NCBI GenBank assembly: GCA_030704615.1
Contig: CM060733.1
Coordinates: 30,568,001 to 30,628,000 of the forward strand
DNA length: 60,000 nucleotides
Origin: Takakia lepidozioides
Taxonomy: Eukaryota > Streptophyta > Takakiopsida > Takakiales > Takakiaceae
Reading direction: 5' to 3'
Part shown: one piece after another, positions 1-13,000 of the stretch
How the letters are laid out: each line of letters opens with the position of its first letter
Numbering within the stretch: position 1 is the stretch's first letter
The notes under the pieces: model-generated
Told to the model about the DNA's origin: nothing
The model's input: only the letters and a program-made list of their open reading frames with translations
Database searches by the model: none
Made by a program: the position numbers and the translations under genes

Positions 1-501
1 TGGTAAACCATTCAGAGTACCAAATCCTTCAGATTCAGGACGTTCAGGTTCTGTACACTTAGGGGCATCTTGTCCTTCTGGCTGTTTGGATTCAACCTCA
101 TCCAGAGCATCAAACCGATTAGAAACTCTCAAGTTGAAGTCCTTGCCCTTGGTTGTCTTCCTAGAGCGCCCCATTGAATCACCAATGTCTAAGACCGCTC
201 TCCAGCCAGTCAAGGGACGAACTTCTTTGAGATTGAATTGATGTGGGACTCTATTAGAAGCACTTTTGGACATTGCAACCTTCAACGTACCCCTGTTATC
301 AAGTCTCGAGATGGAACCATTAGCCAAGAAATCCAAGCCTAAGCTAGAGCATGTAGTTTTAAAGGACACATCGTCCATCCTGGGATTCACCCCAAAAACT
401 ACACATGAAGCCCTAGATTTGGCATAAGTAACCAATTCCCAGGAATCACCCTGGGGAGTGTTGATGTTGATAGGAGCTAAAATATTGATTGATCTCGCAG
501 G
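1..501 (-). CDS. Open reading frame fragment, possibly LINE ORF1-like (partial)
   Basis: The minus strand is open from about 501 to the left edge and is bounded upstream by an in-frame TAG at 502-504. An internal Met lies at 271-273. The visible product has a compact hydrophobic half (SWELVTYAK, CVVFGVNPR) and then a basic/polar half containing GKDFNLRVSNRFDALDE. That style (short folded region, basic linker, NRFDAL motif) recalls ORF1 of plant LINEs, but I cannot name a family domain. The TAG context (ttatag then cctgcgag) could also be a 3' splice site, so a host exon is possible. It continues beyond the window. Confidence 0.35.
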
Positions 502-933
502 CTATAAGTTTAAGCACAGGAACCAACCCGAGCCCAAGTGCCGAGCATGCTATACAGAGCATACGACTGCCCAAATTGGGCGGAGGGGCTGCCCCCAAGC
601 GGTAGGGGTCCGCTTGTTACCATTCAGAGATCACACTCCAGGGAGTTGCAGGGAATGGCCCGTGTAGGCATATTCTAAAGAGGGAAAGGCCCCAAGCTTT
701 CCAACATGCACTACCTTACCTGGAGCAAAGCGCTTCAGGTCGAAACAAACAAGGACACGAGGTCACAAGGCCGGCATTTAGTCAGAGACATTCATGTACT
801 CCCGTATCAAGACCACCCAATCGAAATAGGCTTCCTAGAGGACAGGGAGAAACAATAGGAGAAACAGAGAGAAGAATTAACTACATCCTTGGGAGGTGCA
901 ATACAACAGAGAAACCAGGGTTTGGGAGAGGAC
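502..933. other. No gene seen; 3' flank of the giant helicase gene
   Basis: The stretch between the LINE-like ORF and the stop codon of copy A has no convincing coding signal. The part around 815-950 is weakly similar to about 20270-20400 downstream of copy B, so it probably belongs to the duplicated unit (3' UTR). Confidence 0.4.
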
Positions 934-1089
934 TCACTTTGCTCGAAGGGAGCGTGTTGCATCCTCCAAGGCATCTTTCTTGTCACTTATGATATCCAGC
1001 AATTCCTCTTCACTTTCAATCTGTTGAGTGTTGCTCTTGATTTGGTCAAGAGCACTGTTCAGCGTCATGAGCCACTCATCCATATTGGC
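934..1089 (-). CDS. Copy A exon 15, terminal
   Basis: 52 codons including the TGA stop. A coiled-coil-like helix ([19 protein letters not shown]) after a TACAG acceptor. A degenerate copy of its 3' part lies near 20330-20400 at the end of copy B, which supports it being part of the gene. Confidence 0.7.
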   Translation of the reverse strand, partial: ANMDEWLMTLNSALDQIKSNTQQIESEEELLDIISDKKDALEDATRSLRAK

Positions 1090-4000
1090 CTGTACACATC
1101 AAACCAGGTATTGACTACTAGCCACTTGATTTCCATCATACAACAATGATCTGGATGTGAAGTACACTGGACCATGCATCAAAGAAGAATCCACAGGGGT
1201 GTATACCCTTTCTCTCTAGAATCTACACAAGGACTCTGACCTGATGTTCTGGGACAGGGAAGCAGGAGGCCAGGAACAATGGAGGACACTTGTCATCACG
1301 CAACAAATTGCCATGGAAAATATTTGGCAGTTGCTGATTGACCAAAAATAGTTTCCTGGATGTACTGATGCAACGTCTACAATGCACTGGGGAAGCTATG
1401 TGAACCAAATTCTAGTATGATTAATCGGGGAATTACTTATGCATAAGTCCAAACATCTCTGGTTTGACTTCATTTGTATCGAGTCCTGTACCTGCAGGGG
1501 GCAAGCCTCAGAAATGAAGGCTTCGACATAACCCTTGTCATTGAGCGCCATTCGTGTGAAGGCTGCACGTGCCTCTCGCTGGTAGCGCTCTATAGGAGAT
1601 AAAGGCTCAAGCAGCCTTTGCCTGACATAATGCAGATGACGCTGCAATTGCCGAACAATAAATCCTGCGATGGTTACACCCTCCTCCAAACTTATGCGAT
1701 CTGACAATATGATCGATGGAGATATTTCTTCTGGTACATCCATAGCTTGGCTTCCTGCTTCTACAGGTTGAACGTAAGTGTCAGCAACAACTTAGAAAGA
1801 AAGGTCATCATCATGTATCATATCATAGTCTTTACTTTCACCCCCAATTTGTTGCTGGTTGGTGTGGGGGCTAGCTTATGGCAGACACTGATTTATCTCC
1901 AGGTTATTCATGCACTCATTTTGTTACGATCACAAGTCAGTTATCAGAAGTGATCATATTGCTACCCTTAATACATCATGACAATATGCTACAATGTCAC
2001 TTTACCCTGTCCTAAGTATTAGTGAGGTTCATTACCTGCAGTTCTCTCAGTCAACCTTGTTGGCCAGAGTTCCTCGGAGGTTACTCCTGTGTCGGTAGAA
2101 AGCTGGAGTAAATTTTCATCGTCACCATCCAGATGATTCTCAATGTCGTTTGTGTTCTCAAGGTTGCCCTCCTCCCTCTCATGACCTGTCTTGTCTCCTG
2201 ATCCGTCCTGCTCACACTGTCCATTGCCAAGCTCAGCAGTATCCAGGTTGAATCTGGACAAACCATTGTCTTCCTTGATCTCCACTGTTGCAATGAGTAA
2301 GTTGTTGCATGTCGCAAATTTCCAGATATGGTCGGGTACTCGTCCAGTGCTCTTTAACAGTATCAAGGGGTCTCCAATCACAACCATGGCTCCAGCAAGT
2401 GTAGACACAAATTGCCCAATTTTCATTAGCGATGCTTTCCTGTAATTGAAGGGCTTTTGCATCTCCTTCAGGAAAGTAATAGGAAGCCCAGTAAGGACGG
2501 GGGATTTTTCCTCAAAGATCATGGTGAAGTTTCTGATTATTTTCGCCTGAATGGTTCCATCCCTGATATTGATGCATATAGTCATCAGAAGAACCAGCAA
2601 GCGAAGGACAGCCATAGGCAGAAATGTGGCATGGTCAAGTTTTGCATGCTGCAGCCAGGTCTCAAATTGGGTGACATGAAAAAGAAGGTCAAGTATCACA
2701 TCAACAATACATTTCAAGGTATCTGCAGAAGTTAGACAAACCCAAGTTTATCAGAATGGTGTTTCAAGCTATGTCAAGTCTACCACTGGTACCTGAGTAT
2801 CCCACTTGCCATGAGCAGACTCACAGTGCATCTGCGATGATAAAAAACCAGTGTCGGAACAAACACTTTTAGCTAGATCTCACATAGATGTGAGACTCAT
2901 TTCATGATGGGACCACAACTGACATTTTGCATCAGGTCAGGGATGAAGACAGAAACACTAGCAAGAGAGAAAAGAAGTTGGAGGGTTATGAATGTGGTCC
3001 AGCAATGCCACCCCACTAAAGCACAGTTCAGAGAAAGACAGTACCTGTAAGTTTACCACAGTCTCTCGTGCATCTGGAATTGAGTAACATGGTATAGTAG
3101 GGCTCTTGGTGTCTGCCACCCATATGAATCAGAGCCAGATTCTTTGGCAGAACGATGCTCCTCAGATGTGAGGAGCATGTGCATGTTCTCACTACCACTC
3201 TCTCCAACAAGGCCAGGAAAACGAAAGGAGTTATGTACCCCTGTGCCCACCACTGGAGATCGTAGAAGACTGACTTCAATGAGATAGTGAATTTGTGCGC
3301 ATTCCAACTCCAGAAAGAACATCGACATATGTCCCGTGACACTGCTGTGGAGAGGGTAATGCTGTGCTCCCCACAAGAAATGCTCCAAAGCTTGAGCATG
3401 CATTGGTTTGGCATCTTCTGTAGTGCCCGACCGACAGCCTGGGAACACCTCCCTGAAACCCACTCCTTGCTTAGAAAGGGGTTCAAAGTAATCAGTTTAC
3501 CGATTTCATCGTATGTCATATTCTTGACTGCTGGATCCCCAGCCCCTTTGGTTTTAGTCTGACTAAAATGAACAGCAAGTGACTCCAAGACAGCCAATGA
3601 TTTCGCATCCTCTCGTGCAATCAAAACATTTTGCATGCTTTCCAGTTGGTTGGGGATCGCCAGTGTCATATACAGATGCATCAAACACAGTTGTTGTCTT
3701 TGGCATAGCAGTACTTGTGCTTCTTTTTCCCACGTCCTGCTATCCAGCAATGCTTGTACAACTCTGTATGAATCCACCATAAGCTTCAAACGTGCACCCG
3801 TTGTAGGCTGGAAATGTCTATCAAGAGTTGAAAATGCAGTCAATTTGTTGTCTGAATTCAAATCTTCCTCAGCCCCTGCGAATACCTCCGAAACTTTCAA
3901 CCCAGTGTGCAGTAACTGTCCAACCCAAAACTTCACAGCCAATGATGCAAATGTCATGGTGCCTATTTGACCCCGCTTATTTTCCTTGGGAAGAGGCATT

Positions 4001-7000
4001 ACACTGGTATTCTCCAACCAAGCAAAATTCATATCTTCCACTATTAAAGATTGTGGTTGAGAGTGCTTTGCCACCCCTAGATGCAGGAAGACAAATTCCA
4101 ACAAATTTTCATCATCAGCTGTATCCCGCCCCTTCAGGAGTCTCTCAAGGGCCTGTATCAAAGATACCAAAAACTGGCACCAATGTTCCCACACTTCATG
4201 TAGTTGAAGATCCTCTGCCTTCTCATAGGCAGCATGTGTGATATTACACCCATTCTTGGGTGCCTGTACAAATTTTATCTGCGGCGGCTCTGTAGAAGGA
4301 GCTGTATACAGAGACTTAAACATGGCTAGGGCTGCATCTATGACAAGGTGGCATGAAATCACTTCAAGCCTAACCTTTTTCTGGGCCTTAGATCTTCCCC
4401 AGTTCTCCTTGTATAGCTCAAATGTTCCAGAGTTTACCGATTGCAAAACCTTGATTTCATCTAGTAATGCAGTGTCAACGCCATTCCCTTCATTTTCTGC
4501 CAGATCTCTAGCTTTCTCCAGCAGCTGGGTTGTCTCATTGGTAGGCCTGAGAGGCCAACCGTTGTTGCCATTCCCCCACAGCATCTCCAACCACACAACC
4601 TGAAGCATTTTCACAACTGCCTGCCCAAAACACCCAGCCTGTTGCAGCAATGCAGCTGAAAGGTTCATATCCCCCTTTGCCTCTGCCAATTCAGCAGCTT
4701 TTGTGAAGTTCCCCGCGGCCTCCTCTATCTCGAGAAGTTGGTCGAAGTAATCTCTCCTGAGGAGAAATGACCTTCTTGAAACCAAACTAGGGAACAACAA
4801 CACAAATCTCATCATCCCTTCCACGTTCTTCTGCTGATGATGATAATGTGCACATTTCTTGAGGAAGTCAGTCTTCACTGAGTCGAACTCCTCCCACCCC
4901 TTTGCTTCACAGATTGTCTTTCTGCATCCTCTGTGGGCTGACAGTCCATCCGCAGCTTTGGATGGCCCTGTAAACTCTTGAATACCTTTAATTGCTGTGC
5001 CTTTAATGGTTGTCTGACTGTTTCGCTCCAGCTCCCACTCATAGATAAAAGACAATCCAATAACCAGAAGTTTGCCTCGCCAGCAAGCATTTAGACATTT
5101 GTTGGGGCATATGTGGAAGTAGGCATTGGCTGCCTCCCCCCAGCATTTTGCCTCACTGAAGCAGTGTCCGGCATCTTCCAGTCTAGGAGGAGTACATATG
5201 TCTCGATAAACTTGTCCTGTCAGTCAAAACATAAAAACTTTAGTGAACATGGTCAGAATATGATGTCTAGGGCTTCAGACAAACAAGAACATATTTGTAC
5301 CAGACTTTGTGGCGGCTGAGGGCCTTACATCCTGCTCAATTAACAGACATCCTGCGTTGTAATAAGGAATCCCAAGGATGACTTGCATGAAATTGAAACA
5401 ACTTCAGGGTGGAAGTGCATCTGTTACAATAACTTACCAGCTTTCTTATGGTCTCCCAATTTGCTGTAGCATTTTGCTGCACTTTCCCCTTTACAGAGAG
5501 AGACATATCTCTCGGCAGCATCCCGTAGAAGGCGGCCTGCTTCATGGGGGTTTATGCCTTGCAGCCTCTCTGCGGCCTGCTGAAGGCTTGCAGCTTTTGC
5601 CCATTGAGCCCTGGATGTATCCCCTGCTCGCTCAAAGCATAATTCTGCTGCGTCATAGTGATGCTCATTGAACATCTGTGCCATGCACACACTAAATATG
5701 TTATGTACTATCCTCACGGAGGTATGATCACAAGAAAACAGTTCTGGCTGACTGGCCACACTTAGTCAATGCTCTGGGGTGCATCCAGACCTAGAAAGCC
5801 TCGAAGACCAAGTCTATAATCCAGCCTGCAGGACCTCAGGGGCTTGATTCAAGTACCTTGATTCCTGGCCTTATCCAGTCCTCCACGGTACTCTTTCCCT
5901 GCAATTCTTCAGCAAGGGATGCATCCAACCGCTTCACCTGCACCAGGCCTGCAGCCTTCCAGTAGTCTAGCATGGGGCGATGATGCTCAATGCTCTCGTC
6001 ATAGATCCAAAGCCTCTGCCGTGCCCTTGTCAACACGACGTAGAGTTGTTTCAACTCCGAGCACAAGAGATTGTGCCGATTTGGATCAAAATGTGGGAAA
6101 TTCACCTGGCTCTTCTCCTGTTCTGATAGGGGGATGTGCTCAACCATGAAAGAATAAACCACTCTCCATTTATTTTCCAATGGAGAATCAGCAAAAAAGT
6201 TGTATAGTAGGACATCCTGCAGCCATGCTCCACAGTTGGGTGAGCCTATCCCCTCTTTGCTGAAGTTGCACTGGATTTCTAACAGTTCCAATAGCTAGCA
6301 TTCATTGTGACTATACTTTGTCAGGCACGTTCGGACCCCACTTACCACTGTCATGCAGAAAACAGATAGAGGTCTTGTTTAAAATTTTCATACCTGAAAC
6401 TCCAGCCCTTTGCATTCATGGACACTGAGGACAAGACCTCTCCGACCAAGCCGATCAACCATCCGACGCTTGGTCTCAGTATCACGGACCAGGATAACCT
6501 GCTCTGCTCCAAATTCACAGCCACCTCCCCCAGCCGCCCCTCCTCTATCGAAGAGGGTGGCAACCAAGTCATTTTCTTCTGTTTCCAGAAACACAGGGGT
6601 TTCCCCATGAAGCAAGCTGCTTTCAGGATCCAGTTTATCTACAGAGTTTGGGAAAAAGTGGTGCAGTAACTGAACCGTGCTGTCTGCAATTCTGACAATC
6701 CCCATATGTGTCCTGAAGTTCATGCTCAAATGGTGGAGGTCTGGCACCTTGGAGGCTCTTCGACTATATTTGCGGCACTGTTGCCCTCTCAGCCCTCCAA
6801 CAGCCCTACCTGTATTGTTGCCAATCTCATTGTGTTCTGTTGTTGGAGAGATAGAGGGACACAAGTGGGGAAGTTCAATTTCCGTCTCTTCCCTTCCGAG
6901 AAACTCTGTATAAAACAATCGCCGGATATCTTGAAACCGAAACCCAACACCTCTGGCAATTGTTTGTGCAGTATCACCAGCAAACACAAAGCCCTCCTCC

Positions 7001-10000
7001 AGATTGTCGCAGACAAATTTATAGAGTGCAATCTGGGCCTGCGTGAAATCTTGCACCTCATCAACATATACAAAGTGCAACTTTTGGCCTAAATACCCTC
7101 CATTCCGCAACTGCCAAGAGAGGTGAGATACAAAATCAGCCATATCATAATCCCTAGTTTCTCTTTTTTTCTTCTCATACTGCAGGAACACCGAGTAAAT
7201 GTCCTCTCGCTGCTGTTCATCAAAAATTGAGACCCGCCTTTCAGACATAGCAAGGTAGTCCTTCTTGCTTAGTTGGCCTGTTGGGTTCCGAAGGGCCTCC
7301 AGGCTGCCCTTGATGTAGGACATTATTTCAGTATATACGAGAGAGGCATCCAGCTTTTTGGTCACTCTGGTGTTGAGATGCGGCCAATAGAAAGACACAA
7401 ATCTCTCGTAGTCCACTTCTGTTCGTCTCAGCCGCTGGTCTTTTCTCTGCAGCCCTCCCCTGGTGGTGTCAAGGCCACCCTCCAAGGTGATCTCACAGAC
7501 ATCCTCCTCCTCACTGGAGTATCCATTATCTTCCAGAGGATCTATGTGGTCATCTTGGTCTTCCTCAATGCATTCCCCATCAGTCAAATTTGCTTCAATA
7601 TCTGCAGCAGAAGATTCTTCTTCCAGACTAACAATCTTATTATCTGCACATGGACTGGAAGACAAGAAAGGGTTTTCAATGCTGCCATCGAGCATAGTCA
7701 AAAACTTTCGGAAAGTTATGACTAAAGGATATGCATCATTGGGAACATTGGAAAAGCTATTTGGGATCGATCCCATGAGCTTGGCTTCTTGCTCCTCATC
7801 CAGCATCATTTCTTCATAGACCTCATCACTCCCCGGATCTATCCCTCCATCGGCTTCCCGCATTGACCTGCAGGAGATAGCATCATGGCAAAGCACAACA
7901 TGATCAGATTTAGTAAGAACTGCCTTGAGGCATAGTCCATCAAAACACACAGATGACACACCCAACAAAATGAATGGTACGTTATACCGTCTGTGGGAAG
8001 CTCAAAGAGCTCATGGAACAAAAAGGGGGCTTGCAAATCCAGAGTCTTCAGTCTCCAAGAACATGATCTTACAGGTGCTTGCTTTTATATTGCATGACTC
8101 TGGCGATCCCAGCAGAAAAGCATCAACAGTTTAGGCAAGCCAACTATCTTGTGAACTTTCTGTGGAGAGGAGCAAGAGGGGTCCAAGTGCGAGCACCTCG
8201 TACCTACGGGTCTTGCCAATATGGTGCTTGACGGCTGCACACAGCTTGGGGCTGAGTGTAACGAGAGCTTGTCTCAGGACTGCTGTGTCTTTAGAAATTT
8301 TCAGACGTCCACAAGCATCGTTTTCAGCTTGCTGGCATACAGACAACATACCGTTTGTTGCAATCCAAAATTCCTGTTCTCGCCGTAGTAGCTTTGTGCT
8401 GATAACAGTTGTTTTTCCAGTTCCAGATCTACCGATGATGAATGAGCTCATCGGATACTGAATAATTGCCACCTCTTGTTCATTGACCTCAAAGGGTAAC
8501 TCCACCTTTGAGCCATCTGAGGCTGTCAGCAACTGCCGGGCTATGCCAGAGGAGAGGGAATAGAACTTCATCAACAGAACACTCTCATCCACTAGTCCAT
8601 TAGGTGAGCCCCGTGGAGCTCCTCTCTCTCTAGGTTCGCGTCGCTCCAAAGCCTTGTACCAGGTGAAGTAGGGGTCCCACTCCCATTTAGTGGGAATAAC
8701 CAATTTTCGAGTCCTGCTCCACAACATCACCCATGTTCAAAACATGCCCGGTTTCCTAAGGAGGAAAACAAATGAAGTGAAAAATAAAATGAAATGATAC
8801 TTTTTAACATCTGCTGAAAGATCAAAGAGCTTGACAAGAAAGCATGAAACAAGAGAAATAAATGGGACTTTATAATGTCCACAGAAAGCTCAGGGAGCTT
8901 ATGGGGTAAAAAGAAACAAGAAACAAGAAAGAGAACAATAGACAAAGAGTGAAGCCAGAAGCAGAGCCCAAAAGCAACTACTGCTCAAGCTTCGTGCAGA
9001 TGGCATTTCTGATCCTCATAATGGAAGACTTCTTTTAGAGACTGTGTTATCTCCCACACATCTCATAGTAAAGAGGGTAGTAAAAGAAGTGTACAATGGT
9101 TGGGCCCCGTGCAGGCTGGGCACAGGCGGTCTTCTCACTGCAGGTTTTCCCACCTACCAGTCTCTATCCGTAAATTGTGGGAGCCCACCCTGAACCGCCC
9201 CAATGCCTCAGAAGAGAGGGAGATAAAGGTGCACATAGGTAACTAGACCGCAAGATTCTATCATCATGGAGAAATGAAATGAAATGAAATGGTGCTTTAT
9301 AACGTCCGCGGAAAGCTCGTAGAGCTTATGGGACAAAATGGAAGAAAACATGAGAGAGGAACAAATCCAGAAACCACAATTAATGTTCTAACGATTGTCT
9401 AAGGGTGAAGGCCTCGTGTAGGTAGGCTGCCACGCATTTTTGATCCTCATAGTGAAAAACATCAGTGAGAGTTTGGGTTCCACTGAATAAACAGTGAAAT
9501 CTCCACCGGATCTCGTAGTATAGAGGGCAGTAGAAGAAGAAGTGTTCTTCAGTTTCAATTTCCTTGCTGCGCCCTATGCAAGCTGGACATAGGCGGTCCT
9601 CCCGTTGCAGGTTTTCCCATCTGCCAGTCTCTATCCGTAGGTTGTGGGAACCCACCCTGAACCGCCCCAATGCCCTCAAGAGGGAAGGAGATAAGGGTGC
9701 TGAAAGGTAATTTGGTCTCAAGATTCTATCATCGCGGAGCACCAAGAATGTCTCTCGATAGAAGTGGAGCTTTGTCGTGAGATTGGGTAGCATCCAAGTT
9801 CTCTTGACATGTAATTCCATAAGCTCTCTCCGAATGAGTCTGTTGCGGTCATGTCTGGATGTGATGTCCACCTCATCTGGGTTCATTGGTAATAGGAAAG
9901 CAGTAGAAAGTCCGTTACGTTGAAATAAACTGTCCACTCGAGCATACCAGGAGTTCCTGAAACCTGCAGCTTTGAGCCTCATAGATGTTGTGAGGGCCCT

Positions 10001-13000
10001 TGCCACTAGCCCTTTGAGTGGAAGGGCCTGCAATCTATGGAGAAAGATTGTAAGCCTGAAGAGGGCCTCGGATTGCAATGGTACACATGCGAACTCTGCA
10101 CCTAGGATCTGAGATGGAGTTGTGCTCCTGGCGCCAAGCATTGCTTGGAGAAAAGATGACTGTAATGGTTCCAAATTCTTTTCCCACCAGGAGACAGGAC
10201 CAGGTGCCCAGAACTCACAACCATAGATGGTAGCAGGGCTGACGACGGTGTCAAACAGCCACTTTTTGGTCGGGGGATGCCGCAGATGTATTTGCTTGCA
10301 TTTGGCCTGAAGGCGGACGGAGGCCGCCTTACCTTTAGTCAACCTGTCCAAGGCAGTGGCTGCAAAGTGAAACTTGGGGGAGTGGATAACCAGACCTAGG
10401 TACCGGTATGATTTCACAATCTCAATTTCCTGCTGGTTGAAGATGAATCTACGATCAGCCTGGCCATTGAAGACCATGATCTTGGTCTTGCTAACATTGA
10501 CCTGCATCCCATAGTCTTTGCAGAACTGTTCCAAAATTTTGAGATGGCGTTGCAGAAAGACCGGGGATTGTGCCAAAAGGGCAACATCATCAGCATAGAG
10601 GAGATCTGATTGGGTTGGTCCCCCATCCAATGGGACCCCAACCCCATGGTCCAATGGGACCCCTCCACAAGCAGCCCAAAAACAAATAGTGTTCAAGGGG
10701 TTGTCTAAGAGTGGATGTGTCATGCAGATATGCTGATCGCTTTCGATTTCCCTGTTGTTTCCAGTTAAAGAATGAAACTCTATAACTTCCATCGGAGAAA
10801 TGATAGCAAGGGGTCGCATAATGCCTTGGTTGTGTGGTCAAGCTTTACCTGTCAATATACTTCTTTGTGCAGCGCTCGATGTAAGTCTGGGTGTATGTCA
10901 GATACCCAGCTTCGAGTCGCCTCACAAGCCCAGCAAGATGAGATATATCGACTGCATCCCACACCTTGATCACTTGGACAACTGTCGGCCCCTTTTCAAC
11001 ATCAACCGTCCATACCAACAGAAGCCCTGCTACTGGTTGAACCTGTATCAGCTTGGCAAAAGCTTCAGTGGCAAGGTCTGTGGATGTGGGATATGGTGAT
11101 CGCTTACCCTTGGCCAAATTGAGCATTGTGTTCAGAAGGAGCTGACGACCTTGAGTGGACCTCATTTGTGTTATTGTTACCTTCATCTCCTTAGCAAACA
11201 GTACCTGTGGGAGAAAATGAAGTTCAAACTATTGATGCAAGCTCCAGCAATGGGGTCTTCACACAGAAATCATCTGGTGTGTAACCAATTGAGAGTTCAT
11301 AAATGAACAGCAGAGGTGAATCCAAACTATAGCTGAGCAACGGTAAGTCATCTCAGACGACAGCACTAAGCTACAGTCATCTTTACTCACCTTCCACAAT
11401 GGGGTCTTCACACAGAAATCATCTGGTGTGTAACCAATTGAGAGTTTATAAATGAACAGCAGAGGTGAATCCAAACTATAGCTGAGCAACGGTAAGTCAT
11501 CTCAGACGACAGCACTAAGCTACAGTCATCTTTACTCACCTTCCACAAAGTCCCATTGAAAAGTATTGACTTTGGGTCAAGCAACTCTGCAAGCTGATTG
11601 AGCTCTTGCTTCACCCTCCTAATGACTTTTGTCATGCCCTCATCAAGTCCTGCAGAGACAAAGCACTTTCTCTGCCTCACATTCTCCAGCAACCTCTTCC
11701 AGACTGGGTCTTTCAATCCCAACGTGCTTGAATTGCCCACAATCCACATGCAATATCTGGAACAAACAACACAATGTTCTTATAAGCTTACAACTTTATT
11801 AACTTTTCAATTACAGAATGTTATATCCTCAGAACCATGGCAAGGTATAATTCTTCCCGGCTGATTGACAATCTGTACGGGATTGCTATGTGAGATTGAA
11901 CTTTCTAACTGGTCACACCAACCACGTGAGTCTGGTCACCACACTATGATTGCTATTCTACAAACCTTGGGGGTATTCTTAGTCTAGGACTCAGTAGCTG
12001 CATCTATTTGAATTGAAATGGAACTTTGAAGAAAGTTACACTGATACAAAAATCAGAAAGCCGCGAGCATTCGGAGTCCAGTTTGGCAAGATAATCAGAG
12101 TGTCTTAGTTTTGGAAGACAAACTGGACGTTACCTAGCCCGTGTGATGGCAACATTGAGTCTCCGGTAGTCACTGAGAAACCCAATGATGCCTGATTTAT
12201 TTGCACGAACAGCTGAAAAGATGATGACATCTTTCTCTCTCCCCTGGAAACCATCAACTGACTTCACTTCAACATCCACACTGCCAGTGTGACCCTTGGT
12301 CTGTTGGACATTATCCAGGCGTCTGTTGAGGGCTTCTACCTGGCTTTTATATGGAGAAATAATTCCAATTGTCAATCCTGTAATCTCCCATTCTGCACAC
12401 ACTGGAAGCATTCACCTGTAGTTGAGGAGAAGATACTACCAGGACAGCAGACAAGTTGCAAATGCTGTACTAGAATCAAGAGTTCGACATGGTCGCATTA
12501 CTGAAACAACCTGTCTTTTTTGTGCCTGGTAAACTCCGGACTCCCGTTTGAGAGGTACCCCCACCCAAGATGAAATAAGAGCCAAATCCAAGGTAGGAGA
12601 GCTTTCAAAGATGAAAACTTCCAGGACAGACCAGGTCAAAACTTCCACGAAAGACACATGGAAGAAGAAACAACAACAATCGGAAGGAAACCAGAAGAGT
12701 GCTGCCTCAACCTTATTTCAGTCTAATGCAATAATCTCACTTACACTCCACAAAAAGATCCAAACAACTTCCACTTGTGTTGTCTAGAAAATGATCAATG
12801 TAACCTCACTAACATCTTCACAATGATGAGCAACATACTGGGTAGAGTTTCAGGAAAATATGAGCAGAACTACAGCTGCCGTATATACCTGCACGTAACC
12901 TTCCAATCAAATGGAGCACAACCTCAACCTCCACTAGGTTCCTCCAAGATCTGCTCCCACTATTTTCGTCTCTATCCTCACTTCCATCACGGACATCAAT

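Noticed and set aside
2457-2735. Plus-strand ORFs opposite copy A exons (also 3828-4241, 6706-7092, 7273-7725)
   Set aside because: Antisense shadows of well-supported minus-strand helicase and TPR exons.
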